Assembly (NCBI GenBank): GCA_027422505.1
Contig: JAPQWV010000001.1
Coordinates: forward strand, 9,796,001-9,860,000
DNA length: 64,000 bases
Origin: Craterostigma plantagineum
Lineage: Eukaryota > Streptophyta > Magnoliopsida > Lamiales > Linderniaceae
Reading direction: 5' to 3'
The position numbers and the translations under genes were made by a program. The stretch's first letter is position 1. Each line of letters starts with the position of its first letter. Positions 21,670-33,224 of the stretch are shown here, piece by piece. A model generated the notes under the pieces. It did not search any database. It worked only from the letters and a program-made list of their open reading frames with translations, and was not told the DNA's origin.

Positions 21670-22540
21670 GCTTCTTATATTTCGCAATTCTCATACCCTT
21701 AAAAAATCTCTATTTCGAAATCATTAAGCCCAAATTCATCTCAATTCTCGTAACATGCCTTCGAAATTATATCATTGAGTTTCCTATCTCAACCCCAAAA
21801 ATTTCTCTAAGTCCCACATCTAACTTCTTATTAGGTTAGATATCACATACACACATCATTAAATAATCACATAACGTGCAGTCATAAATCCACATAAGAT
21901 ATTTGCAAATTTATTGGCCGGCTTACTTACGGGACCCGGGTATTACAATTAGATATCAAGCGAGAGGTGGTGACCGTATTGATATGGTGGTATTTTAATG
22001 ACGAGTGGGGTAGAATGTGATAGATAATTGGTTATGGACTGTGTAATAGAATTGAGGTTAGTACTCAGGCGCCACTCGGGAGGCAAACGTGAGTGACCTG
22101 TCTACCCGTTGTTTATTATCGGAAAGAGCCACCTGGTAGGGTAACCTAACGTGAGTGACCTGGTGTACCCTATGCGCAACCAGAGTAGGCTACCGTGGGA
22201 ACGGGCGGAACCTCGGGAAGGAGCGACCTAACGAGAGTGACCTGTGTTGGCTACCCGAATGTGAAAATCCCCTGATCCCGTATTTTTTGTTGTGCGCGCA
22301 TGGTGCCGAGTCTAACCTAGGGCCCTGTCGAGATTTGTTGTGTATTAGATTGAGATGAAAAAAATAAAGCGTGCATTTATTGTGAGATGTATGGGAAAGA
22401 GTGTTGAGCGCACGCTGCATACATGCATATTTTTATTTACTGGGCATTCGCTCAGGGTAACGTCTACGTTGAATTTTATAAAACAACTTTTAATATAATA
22501 TTTTATGCAAAGAGAAATTTTTGTAAAACGGGTTTTCTGT
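21670..22540 (-). mobile_element. Ty3/gypsy LTR and flank fragment
   Basis: On the minus strand an LTR-like start, TGTAATACCCGGG, reads leftward from 21951. TGTAATACCC is a common LTR start in plant chromovirus-type gypsy elements. Right of it, three degenerate copies of ACGTGAGTGACCTG spaced about 60-80 bp lie at roughly 22088, 22148 and 22226. No coding sequence. Class assignment is tentative. Confidence 0.45.
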
Positions 22541-22552
22541 GGCTTTCGTTTC

Positions 22553-23017
22553 AATTACGAGTCGTGTCCAAATATAAGTTATTCCCCTATTCAACTCATA
22601 TCAATGTTACGGCCTCCCACTTCTCAAATGAATGGTTGGCACAACCATTTAGGAGTCGTCAACAAATAAGTCATGATCGACATGCGATCACCCAACTGAA
22701 GTCTAAGACTTATGGACTAATTTAATATTCGAGATTAATAGCTCACTGATGCCCCCATCTATCATCCTATGAGAATCAGTGACTAAACTCGCAATATTGG
22801 GTTTTATTTATTTACCGTCTTATCGGATGCCAAGCAAGAACCAATGGTAAATACATAATATGCCTATAAAGGAATAAATTGTATAATCAAGTAAAACATT
22901 TATTCCATAAATAAATATTCGAATACCATATTCAAATATTATATTGTGAATAACACGTTTAGGTCTATACCCTATTCATTACATCCCAGAATGGCATTCC
23001 GAGGGCATATCCCAACA
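22553..23017 (-). repeat. Partial copia LTR related to the LTRs of copia element C
   Basis: The reverse complement starts TGTTGGGATATGCCCT at 23017 and shares several blocks with 43224-43640, including the pair GGTTGGCACAACC / CTCCCACTTC and the ACAAATAAGTCATG stretch. It stops near 22553, so only about the first 465 bp of the LTR is present. Confidence 0.65.
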
Positions 23018-23024
23018 AATCTAC

Positions 23025-23400
23025 GTGTTTTCGACAATCAAACTAAGGGTACTGCAATAGCACATGTTTTGGTATTACAAACGTCCATATATTGGTACCA
23101 CAAATCAGAGTAAGCGCATTTCGACGTCGTTCGCCCGTTACGTAAAAGATACTACAAATAACATATGGAGGGTACTACAATAGAGAAGTTTATGGTACTA
23201 CAAATAATAATGTATTGGTACTGCAGACATGTTTTTATTGGTACCACAAAGTAGAGAGCGTATTTCAACGCCGTTGGGATTATTTTTTGGTCCGTGAGTA
23301 CGTTACCATAGTTAAATATACTAAGTTGATCATTTGATATCAAAATTGGAGGGTTAGCATTTAGAATCAAGGATTATTACATTGAAACGCCAACTTTCTG
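23025..23400. repeat. Unclassified repeat, copy 1
   Basis: Starts GTGTTTTCGACAATC. It is composed of short variants of TGGTACTACAAA / TGGTACTGCAAA / TGGTACCACAAA at irregular 20-40 bp spacing, with a conserved TTTCGACGTCGTTCGCCC block. A second copy lies at 23539-23945. No ORF, no clear terminal inverted repeat. Confidence 0.6.
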
Positions 23401-23538
23401 TCTACTTAAATGATGCTAGTAACAACATGTTATTACATAGTCAAGATTTTTCATTTATTGGAAGTTAGAGTTTATGTTTTATGTTGCCTGTATGCCGCAT
23501 TATGTAAGCTCTCAGGCCTTAATTGCTCAAGAATCTGA

Positions 23539-23945
23539 GTGTTTTCGACAATCAAACGAAGGGTACGACAAAGATACTACAAACAACATACGATTGGTAC
23601 TGCAATAGCATATGTTTTGGTATTACAAACGTCCATATATTGATACTGCAAACATCTTTATATTGGTACTGCAAACATCTTTATATTAATTAGAGTAAGC
23701 GTATTTCGACGTCGTTCGCCCGGTATGTAAACTACAAATAACCTACGGAGGGTACTACAATAGAGACGCTCATGGGACTGCAAATAACCATGTATTGTAC
23801 TGCAATCATCCACATATTGGTACCACAAATTAGAGTCCACATATTTGGATGCCGATCGAATTATTTTTGGGTCCTTGACCACGTGACCATAGTTATATTT
23901 ACTACCATCAAGGATTACCATATTAATACACCGACTCTATTTCTT
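23539..23945. repeat. Unclassified repeat, copy 2
   Basis: Direct repeat of 23025-23400 with indels; the start, the GTCGTTCGCCC block and the tail around ACCATAGTTA are shared. The 138 bp between the copies is unrelated. Confidence 0.6.
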
Positions 23946-24183
23946 CTTGGATATTCCTATATAAATTTCATCTTTCGTCAAAAAAGAAAAAAAAAAGCTG
24001 TTAATGATAATATAGTACAAAATTAGTTGTTTGCAATTGTTAGAATAAATGACATAAAGAAAAACCAAGCGCATAAATTGACACAAAAGAATTACAAATG
24101 AAAACCAAGCATATAAATGGTTCAAAAACAGTTGCTTTGCTTACCTAAAATACAAAAAACAAAATAAAACATCCCCTCTTTGC

Positions 24184-26086
24184 TCAATCAACACATCTCC
24201 TATCATACATATCAGTAAATGACATAGTCGCCTCAGACGAAGGCAGCGTTGTAAACGTCGTATTGTACACAGTTTCCGACCCCAAAGAGCCGCAATTGTT
24301 GGAAGATGAGGTGAGAATAATATCCTCAGGACTCTTCTTCGGGTCGTTTCTAACCTTCAGATCCATGAAATCTGATATCAAGCCAGGCTTCATAATCTTA
24401 TGTTCGTCAACGTACTTATTACCGGCGAGCATCTGAACAACCTTAGACATGGATGGTCTGAGATTAGGAGAGTCTTGCGTGCAGAGCAAGCCTACCTTTA
24501 GGAACATGCACGTTTGTTCCGCGTCGAAATCTCCACTCAGCGATGAGTCTACTATCGCCACGAGCTCGTTTCTCTCGTATAAGTTCCATGCCTGAGTATG
24601 TAATTAAAATTCGATGAAGTTTACAAAATGTGCATTTAAAGATGTAAATGAATTAGAAAAACATTTACCCTTTCGAGAAGATATTGCTCGTCGACAGGCA
24701 ACCTCGTATTCGTATTGGGCCTCCCGCTAACTATTTCGATGAGGAGAACCCCGAAGCTGTAAACGTCTGCGCGCTTTGTTAGTTGCCCTCTTATTGCATA
24801 TTCAGGTGCTAAATAGCCTCTGCAACGCAACAACCCCAGTTTTAATAAATAAATAGTTGTCGCTACAATAAATTTCAGCTTGAAAGAGAGACATATGGAC
24901 AATAACTTTCAAAATTAATCAATTCAGAGACTACGCCAGAACTCCTTGTCCCAAAATTGTTTATTTTAGAAAGATATTGTCCGTATAATGCCATCCTAAG
25001 TTTGTCGGAACCCAACGACCATATGTCAGAATCCTGGGTTAACTTGCTTAACTTAGAAAGTTATTGTCTATATAATGTCATCCCCTGAATCATTGTTCCT
25101 ATAACGTCAAACCCCAAAATTACATGACTACAAAAAATAATTATATATATTATACTAACATGGTCCCTGCTACTCGAGTGCTGACATGAGTGGCGTTGGC
25201 ATTGATGAGCTTTGCGAGGCCGAAGTCGGAGATTTTAGGGCTCAAATCTTTGTCGAGAAGGATATTGCTGGCTTTGATGTCGCGGTGGATGATGTGTGGC
25301 CTCACTTCCTCGTGAAGATAGGCCAATCCTTTCGCTACACCAATGCAGATTCTAACGCGGGTACTCCAACTAAAGTAGATGTTATTATTGCTTTGGCCTT
25401 CGCCTAGCAAGAATAATTTTTTTTCTTCCTAACTCAATGTTCACTTTTTCCAGTCATGGAAATGTGTATTATGTAAGAATTTGAACAAGAATAATGCTTG
25501 CATGCATACCGAGAAGGGTCTGTGCTAGGCTGTTATTTTCAAGATAGTTGTAGACTAGAATTCTCTGGTTTTCTTCCACGCAGCATCCGTAAAGCTTCAC
25601 AAGGTTTTTGTGGTTTATGTCCGAAATTATTTGAATCTCCGTCAAGAATTCTCTAACGCCTTGCCTAGACTCCGAGGAAAGGACTTTAATCGCTGCCATC
25701 TCCCGTTTTTTAGCTTTCCCTAATCGTAGGAAAGTAACTATATTCAAAGATTTGGTCGATGATTCAATACAAATATAGAAAGGAAAAAAAAAATGACAAG
25801 ATACTTTATAAACGGAGCCGAAGCCTCCAACCCCGATTTTATTTGCGGGGCTGAAATCGTTTGTGGCGATTCTCAGCTCCTTGTATGTGTAAAGCGTCAC
25901 ATTATTGGACACGCCCGATAGCTCTGTAATGAAAATTTCAATTTGCTTCGTTACCAATCAAAACAAATACATACATACATATACAGAGATAGAAGAGATT
26001 CAATTGTTCCTACCATTTTGTAGATCGGAGTGTCCATTTATGGAATGGCGTGATTTCCGACCACATAAGAAAGAAAAGCAGGTCAT
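24184..26086 (-). CDS. Receptor-like cytoplasmic kinase gene (CRPK1-like), six exons, one-base deletion in exon 3
   Basis: The only host gene seen. Predicted exons, 5' to 3' on the minus strand: 26086-26014, 25923-25805, 25719-25510, 25403-25160, 24819-24669, 24591-24184, all with GT-AG introns. ATG is at 26086; stop TGA at 24186-24184. Exon 1 encodes a short N-terminus starting M-T-C-F-S-F with no transmembrane segment. Exon 2 has the glycine loop G-V-G-G-F-G-S-V, exon 3 the A-I-K lysine, exon 4 H-R-D-I-K-A-S-N and D-F-G, exon 5 A-P-E. The residues resemble plant cold-responsive protein kinase 1-type Ser/Thr kinases (membrane-associated signalling); this is family recall. The exons sum to 1205 nt, one short of a multiple of three. 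The shift lies at about 25690-25695, between the G-K-L-K-N-G-R segment and A-A-I-K. Either a pseudogene or a sequencing error. Confidence 0.8.
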
Positions 26087-27547
26087 AACTGTACGATTAT
26101 ATATTCTCACCGTATCTGCACATCATACGTTAAGAAAATCATTATGCCCCAAGACCTCGTATAAAAGCAAAGATGAAACATGTGAATCAATCATCGAAAG
26201 GTCAAACGAGTCATACACGCATCATAACATAGAACCCAAAAAACACAGATAAGGAAATCATTTAACAACACTGTGGAGAAGTCAAAAAGATAATTTACCT
26301 CAAAAATCTGAACAAAACTTCCGTTCCCCTTGAACCAAAAAAGGCTAATTCAGACTGTGGAAGAAGAGGTCAAAGGGCGAGTCAAGAAAGAAAAAAAGAA
26401 AAATAGAATTTAGATTTAGACTCCCTAAACCTTATATCTGTGTTATACAAATATCGTCGGCGAGAAAGGGCAGTAGAAACCGGGAAATTTCAATATAAAA
26501 TATGGTCAAGATGTATTGGATGAGAAAGACTATTCAATATAAACTAAAAATTATGTAACATTTGTATATTTACGTCTTGCAAAAAGTTATGCGCATACTT
26601 GTCAATATGACTTATACAAGTCAAGCGGCGCGTACTGAAGTCAAACGCGGTGTACAACTTCTCTTTTCTTCGGTTTTATTTTTAAGGATCTTTTAGTGGC
26701 TTAAGTTCTATTTTGAACCAAGTGAAAAGTTTTTCTATTTTCTTGGGATTCTTCTTTCATTTAGATTGCTAAATGTTGGTTCTGTTGGAAATATTAAATT
26801 CTAAAATGTGGGAATCTTAGACGCGAGGAACATATTGGAAATATAATATATAAATTTTGAAAAATGATACATATCTATAAGCTTAAGCTTTTCTGAGATA
26901 GCGGTATATAGACTAAATTAATCATATTCATATTTTTTTTTGGAATAACTCATTCACATATCTGAATATGTAGAAAAAATGCAAAAAGTTTGACTTAAAA
27001 AAAAAAGATACGCTACTACACTGTTAAAACATTCCAAGAATCTCATTATATAAATTCACAAGGTTGAAACTCAACAAAAAAACTAAATTTATGTAGGTGT
27101 CGTTATGAATTATTATAATATGTTGATGCTTTAAATGTTGATAAAGTAGTTGGATGATTGATGATAAAAATGTATAGAATGTTGATAAATTTAGTTGGAT
27201 GAATGAGTAAAGGTCCTAAATGATTTGGAAACTAGTATAGTTTAGTATAAAATAGGTTGTTTTATATATATATTGAACAATATTTCGTATTTTTTTTTTT
27301 ATCTCTAACCTTAAAAAGTGATATTATAAACAATAATTAGTAATACTTGAACTTATGAAAATAATCTTAATATAATATTTAATTATAATTGTATTTTATA
27401 TATAAAGGCGTACGAAAAATATCTCAAACATCTTCAATAATCAGGTACACTATCTATTGACCTGGTCTGTTCAACACCAAAGAAGCATTGACAATTTTTA
27501 TCCGCTTTTCATTGAGAACCACTATGAGATTCATCAATCATCATGTT
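26087..27547. other. AT-rich region upstream of the kinase gene
   Basis: About 1.46 kb without a credible ORF. It must hold the kinase promoter and 5' UTR. On the minus strand a GATATAAGG string lies at about 26430, but it is too far from the ATG to call. Rest is AT-rich sequence with no recognised element. Confidence 0.4.
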
Positions 27548-27555
27548 TGAGGTAT

Positions 27556-28247
27556 TAGGGATGTCTGTACGGTACGAACCGAACTGAATCGAAATTTCGG
27601 TTGACCGAAATTTTGGTTCGGCTATATCCAAAGCCGAATACCGAACCGAATTCTCGGTTAGGTTTTCGTTCTGTTCGGTTAACCTTTAAAAAGACGACAA
27701 AAAATTAGTTGGCATTGACAAGGCTATCTGTAGCGAGATGAAAATATTAAAGACGAGGAAAACTTCAAAGCTTGAATCAACACAATAAAGACGAGGAAGA
27801 TAGTTGCGGTGCGAGACAAACTGTGATCGAACTTTGGACGGAGATCATGAAAATAAGGTTTTCAATTTGGGGTTGTTAGCTAGGGTTCCTTGCCATGAGT
27901 GGCTGAGTGCGACTATGTGATCTGAGGTGAGAGATGAGAGAAATGGGCTTGGCTGTTTTAATATTACCGAATGTTATTTCAATAATGGGCTGAGCGTTGG
28001 GTAAATTTAAAGTATATATATGTTTTAGTTTGAACATATTTAATATATTTTTAATAATAAATATAGAATTCGGTAATTCGGTTCGGTACGGTATACCGAA
28101 CCAGTATATCTGTACCGAACCGAAGTACCGAAATTTTATTATATAAAAAACGAATACCGAACCGAATTTTCGGTTCGATATTCGGTTTGTTCCGAATTTC
28201 GGTTATTCGGTTGTTTTGGCCGGTTTACCGAATCTCGAACACACCTA
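27556..28247. mobile_element. hAT-like non-autonomous element (ACCGAA-rich), 692 bp
   Basis: Begins TAGGGATGTC and ends ACACACCTA. Flanked by the perfect 8-bp duplication TGAGGTAT (27548-27555 and 28248-28255), the hAT hallmark. Both ends are packed with subterminal GGTTCGGT / ACCGAACCGAA repeats; the centre is AT-rich and non-coding. Confidence 0.8.
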
Positions 28248-28255
28248 TGAGGTAT

Positions 28256-28568
28256 TATACATTTGTTACCAAATATTTAATTATGTATAATCTTTATTAT
28301 TAAGTAATTTATTGATTATATAATAATATATATCTTTCTATTATATTATATTAAATAGGTGACTCACATAGTAAGCCCATCAGTTGGTGTGTCAATTGTT
28401 TTAAAAAAATATTAATTAGAAATAAACAAGCCTCATAAAAATTGTCTATCTCTATTGTATATTACTTACTAATTTGGTAAATAAATATTACTATTATTAA
28501 ATAAAATCATCAACCACCAACGAATTCATATTTTATTACACACATGTTTTGTGCTAAAAATAGTATTA
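28256..28568. other. AT-rich spacer between two hAT-like elements
   Basis: 313 bp of AT-rich sequence. I see no gene or repeat in it. Confidence 0.5.
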
Positions 28569-28576
28569 CTTATAAG

Positions 28577-29266
28577 TAGACCTCGGATTTGGACCAGGCC
28601 AACCCGAAACCGGCCCAAAATCGGCCCATTAATCCGCCCCAGAACCGGATCTGGATCGGGTTCTGGAACCGGTAACCGGCCCCGTTGGGCCAACGGGCCT
28701 CTTAATTTTTTTTATTCTTTAAACCCTGGAAATTACCATTTTACCCAGAACGAAAAATCTATAAATACCATCTCATTTTAACCATTTTAACTCACAATTA
28801 CATCCAAATCTCTTTCACTCTCTCTCAAAAAGCTCTCAAAAAATCATCTCATATTAATATTTATTTTCCTTTTTTTTTCTAATTTTTAGGTATTTTTTTC
28901 TTTCTTTTATGTTTTTATTTGTATTTTTTAGGTAGTTTTTTTTTATTCTTTTTCTTAATTTTCTTATCTTTTATTTTGGTTTTTGGAATAAAATTTTTGG
29001 ATATTTTCTAAAGAAGTTTTTCAAAGTAAGAAAATAAAACAAAAAATAAAAAAATTAAATGGGCCGATTCCGGTTTTGGAACCGGAACCGGCCCAATACA
29101 GGCCCGGGGGTTCTAAGTATGGTTCTGGGCCGGTCCCGGGAAAATGGTCCCGGAACCGGAACCGGAACCGGTATCCACTGCGGAACCGGTTGAACCGGAA
29201 CCGGTGGAACCGAAACCGGTAGAACCGGCCCGGAACCGGCCCAATTCGGCCCAAAGCCCAGGTCTA
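28577..29266. mobile_element. hAT-like non-autonomous element (GGAACCGG-rich), 690 bp
   Basis: Ends TAGACCTCGG and CCCAGGTCTA form inverted termini. Flanks CTTATAAG (28569-28576) and GTTATAAG (29267-29274) are an 8-bp duplication with one mismatch. Subterminal regions are dense in GGCCCGGAACCGG repeats, which create spurious Pro/Glu/Val ORFs. The middle contains pyrimidine-rich sequence. Confidence 0.75.
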
Positions 29267-29274
29267 GTTATAAG

Positions 29275-29681
29275 TGTGAGATTAGGTGAACGAATGATTT
29301 TATTATTCCATTATGGTGCACATTACAAATCAACATATCAAGCCTTTTATATAGGCAAATCCATGCACTAAATGCCAATCAAGATTTGCTTATTGGATAT
29401 GCCATTCTTCCACGAATGAGTATGCATGGCTTGTTTTCACGTTAATGATTGTCTGGTTGAGAAACACTAATTGGTTGGATCCACTAGTTTGGACATCCAT
29501 TTATTGGATATTCCTGTTGGATGTCCATATGAAGACTACGTTTTATTTGATGGTGTTAATTGCCTCAAAGCTTACTAGCAAAAACTCTGTTGGATAAAAA
29601 CCTAGTTAAGAAAAAAGAGCTCAACATATATTGCCACGTGTAAACATTACGCATGATCCTTGAGCCTTCATAGCCCAATTA
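29275..29681. other. Spacer without recognised features
   Basis: About 400 bp between a hAT-like element and a SINE. I see no ORF or repeat. Confidence 0.4.
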
Positions 29682-29696
29682 AATATAGAAGTTTCT

Positions 29697-29875
29697 ACCA
29701 CCGGGGGTTGGTCCAAGTGGTAAGCGGCTTGGAATCGCTTAAGAAAGGTCTGAGGTTCAAATCCTTGTGTATGCAGCACCCCCCTTTGGGAGCCTCACCT
29801 GCCATTACCAGGTACGCGACGCGGGGCGAACCGAATTAGTCGGGGAAACCCGGAAACCGGTGGGTAACCAAAAAA
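29697..29875 (+). mobile_element. tRNA-derived SINE, 179 bp
   Basis: Pol III box A-like TTGGTCCAAGTGG (about 29708-29720) and box B GGTTCAAATCC (29754-29764) are followed by a tRNA-unrelated body and a short A-run. Flanking direct repeats of 15 bp, AATATAGAAGTTTCT (29682-29696) and AATATACAAGTTTCT (29876-29890), differ at one base, as expected after L1-mediated insertion. Confidence 0.82.
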
Positions 29876-30197
29876 AATATACAAGTTTCTCGAACGTATT
29901 GGAGGACAGCATTTAGTGAATAGAGCTGCAAAGGTGTCACTTAAATCGAACATGTTGCATGTCAATTTTACCTCTCTTCTGAAGATCGTGCGCCTAGAAA
30001 AACTTGGTTTATATGTGTTTGGTTTGATTGCCTTTGATGTATCATTCTTTTAATTGAGCGGTATACGCAGCATTATTTGTATGTAAGATCATCATAAGTA
30101 ACTTTTCTAATTATACCATAAGTTTGTTGTGTGTGTAAGTTGAATTATCTATCTTAAACAACAAAATTCTTTGCTAGCTTCATGTATTGCTAATATA

Positions 30198-30680
30198 TAG
30201 GGGTGTTCATTCAGTAAAAACCGAACAAAATTGAACCAAAATTTCGGTTTGAAAATTACATAAATTGTATACCGAACCTACGGTTCGGTTAACCGACCGA
30301 AAATGAATTTTAATAAAAATATATAACACTAATATTAATATTATTTATATTCTTATAAATATATATTATCATAAATATTTCTATGAATGCTTGATTTATG
30401 AATATATTATTATATTTATTAATATACTTGATATATTTTATTAACATATATCATAAAAAATATTATGTATTTATAATAATCACATATATTTATATAACAA
30501 TAAAAAGTTCGGTTTTCAGTTCAGTTAGGTTCGGGTAACCGAGGTAAAAAACCGAACTGAGCCGAACCGAAATTTTTTCGGTTATAAAAAATAACAACCA
30601 AACACCTAACTAATTTATTTTGGTTTGGTATTCGGTACGAACCGAAATTTTGGTTTAGGTCCGGTTCGGTATAGTTCAGC
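30198..30680. mobile_element. Degenerate hAT-like element (ACCGAA-rich)
   Basis: Starts TAGGGGTGTTCAT. Subterminal AACCGAA repeats occur at both ends, with an AT-rich centre. One possible right end is at 30609 (AACACCTAA), with CTAATATA / CTAATTTA as an imperfect 8-bp duplication. More of the same motif continues to about 30680, so the right boundary is unsure. Confidence 0.5.
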
Positions 30681-30689
30681 ATGATTGAA

Positions 30690-31791
30690 GAAGTAGCATC
30701 AAACTTTACCTGACCGTCATGAGAACAGTTGCACCATTGTAAATAATTTCCCGCTTGCTACCGGGCATTATCTGGGTATAACCTGCATTTCCAATTAGGC
30801 TTGCCTTTGATTCATTATAGAAGGAACCCTAAATAAAATTTTCTTTGTATCGACAAAACAGTTAACTCCATCCCGGTGTATACGAGTAGATGAAGAACTA
30901 TGTCTTCCCAAATTGATAGCAAACTCTTTATCACGTCGAATATGACTTGTAAGATACAATAGCGCTAGGGGTGGGTATCGGGTCGGGTAGTCGAGTTAAG
31001 ATTTTCACTACCCGAACCCGACCCGATCTACGGCAGGTACCCGCTTTGTCGGGTATACATCGGGTTCTGGTACCCGAATAACCCGATCGGGTAGTAAATT
31101 ACTACCCGATATCCGATCCGATTACTAATTATCGGGAATCGGGTAACCCGATACCCGACAAATAACCCGAATTACCCGACCAGAACTACCCGAACTCGAT
31201 CGGGTTCGGGTAAAACCCGAACACCCGAACCCGAACGCCGACCCCTAAATAGCGCTCTGATGACACTAAGTTATGATACTTTATGTCCAAGTAATTCTTC
31301 ATTATTTTCACGTTAAAACATATCTTTATTCACTTCTACGGATCGAACAATCATTGGAGTATCTAATGGATGAGCTTTATCCACATAAAATCTTTTCAAT
31401 ACTTTTTTCGTATAAGTTATTGATTTACAAATATTTCTTCCTCAAATATTCAGTTTGTAGTCCAAGACATGACTTTGGTTTTTGAGATATTTTATTTTGC
31501 TCTTTCTTTTCAAACAATAAATAACTTTTGATAACTTTAAAAGACTTCCAATTATGTTAATGACGACGTAAAATGGTATAATTAAAAAGTCTTTTATTTT
31601 CCCAAATATGGAACGATAAGTATGATTTTCGTATTCCCTTTTCATTAAACATATTCATTGAGGCGGTTAGACCACATAGGCCCAGATCACTTAATCCATG
31701 GAGCGAATTGTTCAGTTTTATTGATTACTCATCATGGGTCCTTGAATTCTCAAGCAATTGAAATTCAACAAGAACAATCCATATAAATTTT
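30690..31791 (-). mobile_element. Copia copy A, RT/RNase H part, interrupted by a hAT-like element
   Basis: Minus-strand translation gives degenerate copia pol. From 31791 leftward come an M-W-x-N-R-L-x-E-Y block, a K-V-L-K-R-F-Y-V-D-K-A-H-P-L block (about 31400) and, beyond the hAT-like insertion at 30966-31247, an RNase H-like S-K-A-S-L-I-G segment (about 30810). Frameshifts and stops throughout. The upstream part of the same element resumes at 37712, past the TIR element and LINE. Confidence 0.7.
30966..31247. mobile_element. hAT-like MITE (ACCCGA-rich), 282 bp
   Basis: TAGGGGTGGG at the left and CGACCCCTA at the right. The 8-bp duplication AATAGCGC is perfect (30958-30965 and 31248-31255). 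The whole element is built from TCGGGT / ACCCGA repeats in opposite orientations, so it can fold into a long imperfect hairpin. Confidence 0.88.
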
Positions 31792-31884
31792 AGGCTAAAT
31801 AATTTTACACACTTCGGCGATTTTACACACTGACTAGGTGCGATTTTACACACACTTCGGCGACTACTGAGAGGCACTGTTCCA

Positions 31885-33135
31885 TTGCTTAACCTTCCTC
31901 TTCTCCGGTGCGCGATCGCCGCGGCCATGGCCAAGAAGAAGCGGGTAACACAACGGGGCCCCTCTACGCCTGAAATGGGGGTACCAAACGCCAATGAATC
32001 GAGAGGGGTAGAACTAAACACACCAAAAAATAATCCGAAATCAGCTGAACCTACGATTGAGACAATAACGCAAATGATAGGCCAATAGCTAGGCAGCCCA
32101 GCTGGGGGGCAGGGGAGGAAAGTGGAGGTGTCAACTCTGGAACATACACTAAGGGCACTGAAAGGAAAACAAGTGAGTAGTGAGGCTAGCGGAGATAACT
32201 GTCGAGAAGCCAGCAAAAAAATATGGGAAAATTTCGATATATCTAAGCTAAGGAATGCTGGGTCGAAACTGGAATTTGTAGAACCAGTAATGACAAAAGG
32301 TGTGGAGCTGGGACAAATTGAAGTGGAAGATATCTCTGAGGAGATACAATACTGGAATACAACAATTGTTTGCTATGTATTGGGCTCAAATCCCCCCTTT
32401 TCAGTGATGAACGGATTCCTTAATCGTATGTGGAAAAAATATGGAATTCAGAAGGTGTTGCTGGTTCGAGCAGGGCTGTTTATGGCTAAATTTGAATCAA
32501 TGGAGGTCCGGGACAGAGTGCTTCAGGAGGAGGTCCTGTAATTTGATAAGAAACCGGTTATTCTAGCCCCTTGGACCCCCAACACACAGTTCAAGAAGGG
32601 TGATGTGGAGAAAGTCCCTGTTTGGGTTCAACTCCCTCACCTCGAGCTTAAATATTGGGGTCACAAGAGCTTGAGCAAAATAGCTAGTCTTATAGGTAAC
32701 CCTATTATGGCAGACGGGGTCACGGAAAGGAAGGAAAGAATACAATATGCGAGAGTGCTTGTTGAAGTTGAACTCAAGAATGAACTGAAGGAATCCATTT
32801 CTTTACTTAATGAACATGGGCAACTAAGTGAACAAAAAGTTGTCTATGAATGGAAACCAACCAAATGCGGACAATGTGGTATGTACGGGCATGAAAAGGA
32901 GGTGTGTAGGAAATTAGGGGGCAAGAAAGAGTGGAGGGAAAAGCAGAATTTGGACCTGGGTGAAACTAAGACTGAAGGATCAATAACAACCAAGAATGGA
33001 CTACAAGGTGGGTCGGCCCAAGGACCTAAAACCAGGGGCAGAGCTTCAGGTACCTCAGGTTATAGGGCAATCAGAACAGGAAGGAAATGGGAAGTCGGAC
33101 GGGTGGTCCATACAGGGCAGGAAGAGATCAAATAA
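31885..33135 (+). pseudogene. LINE ORF1, RNA-binding protein with zinc knuckle
   Basis: One frame with two internal stops (TAG 32086-32088, TAA 32539-32541). The middle matches the DUF4283 layout seen in plant L1 ORF1 proteins. C-G-Q-C-G-M-Y-G-H-E-K-E-V-C, near 32869-32910, is a CX2CX4HX4C knuckle for nucleic-acid binding. ORF1 proteins coat the LINE RNA. It overlaps nothing essential of ORF2, whose likely ATG is at 33225. Confidence 0.78.
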
Positions 33136-33224
33136 GGAGCAAGATCAAACTGGGAATGGCAGTAATCCCCGAGAATTGGGCTTCAGTTCCAAACCCCCCA
33201 TACAGGGGTTTGGATCGTCCCCCC

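Noticed and set aside
25469..25957. Single long kinase ORF through the intron
   Set aside because: The stretch between exons 2 and 3 reads as intron (GT-AG, pyrimidine tract); the open frame is accidental.
29021..29371. Pro/Glu/Val and Arg/Phe-rich ORFs on both strands
   Set aside because: Direct translation of GGAACCGG repeats inside a hAT-like element.
29701..29775. tRNA gene
   Set aside because: Boxes A and B are present, but the sequence continues as a SINE body with A-tail and flanking duplication, and I could not draw a clean cloverleaf.
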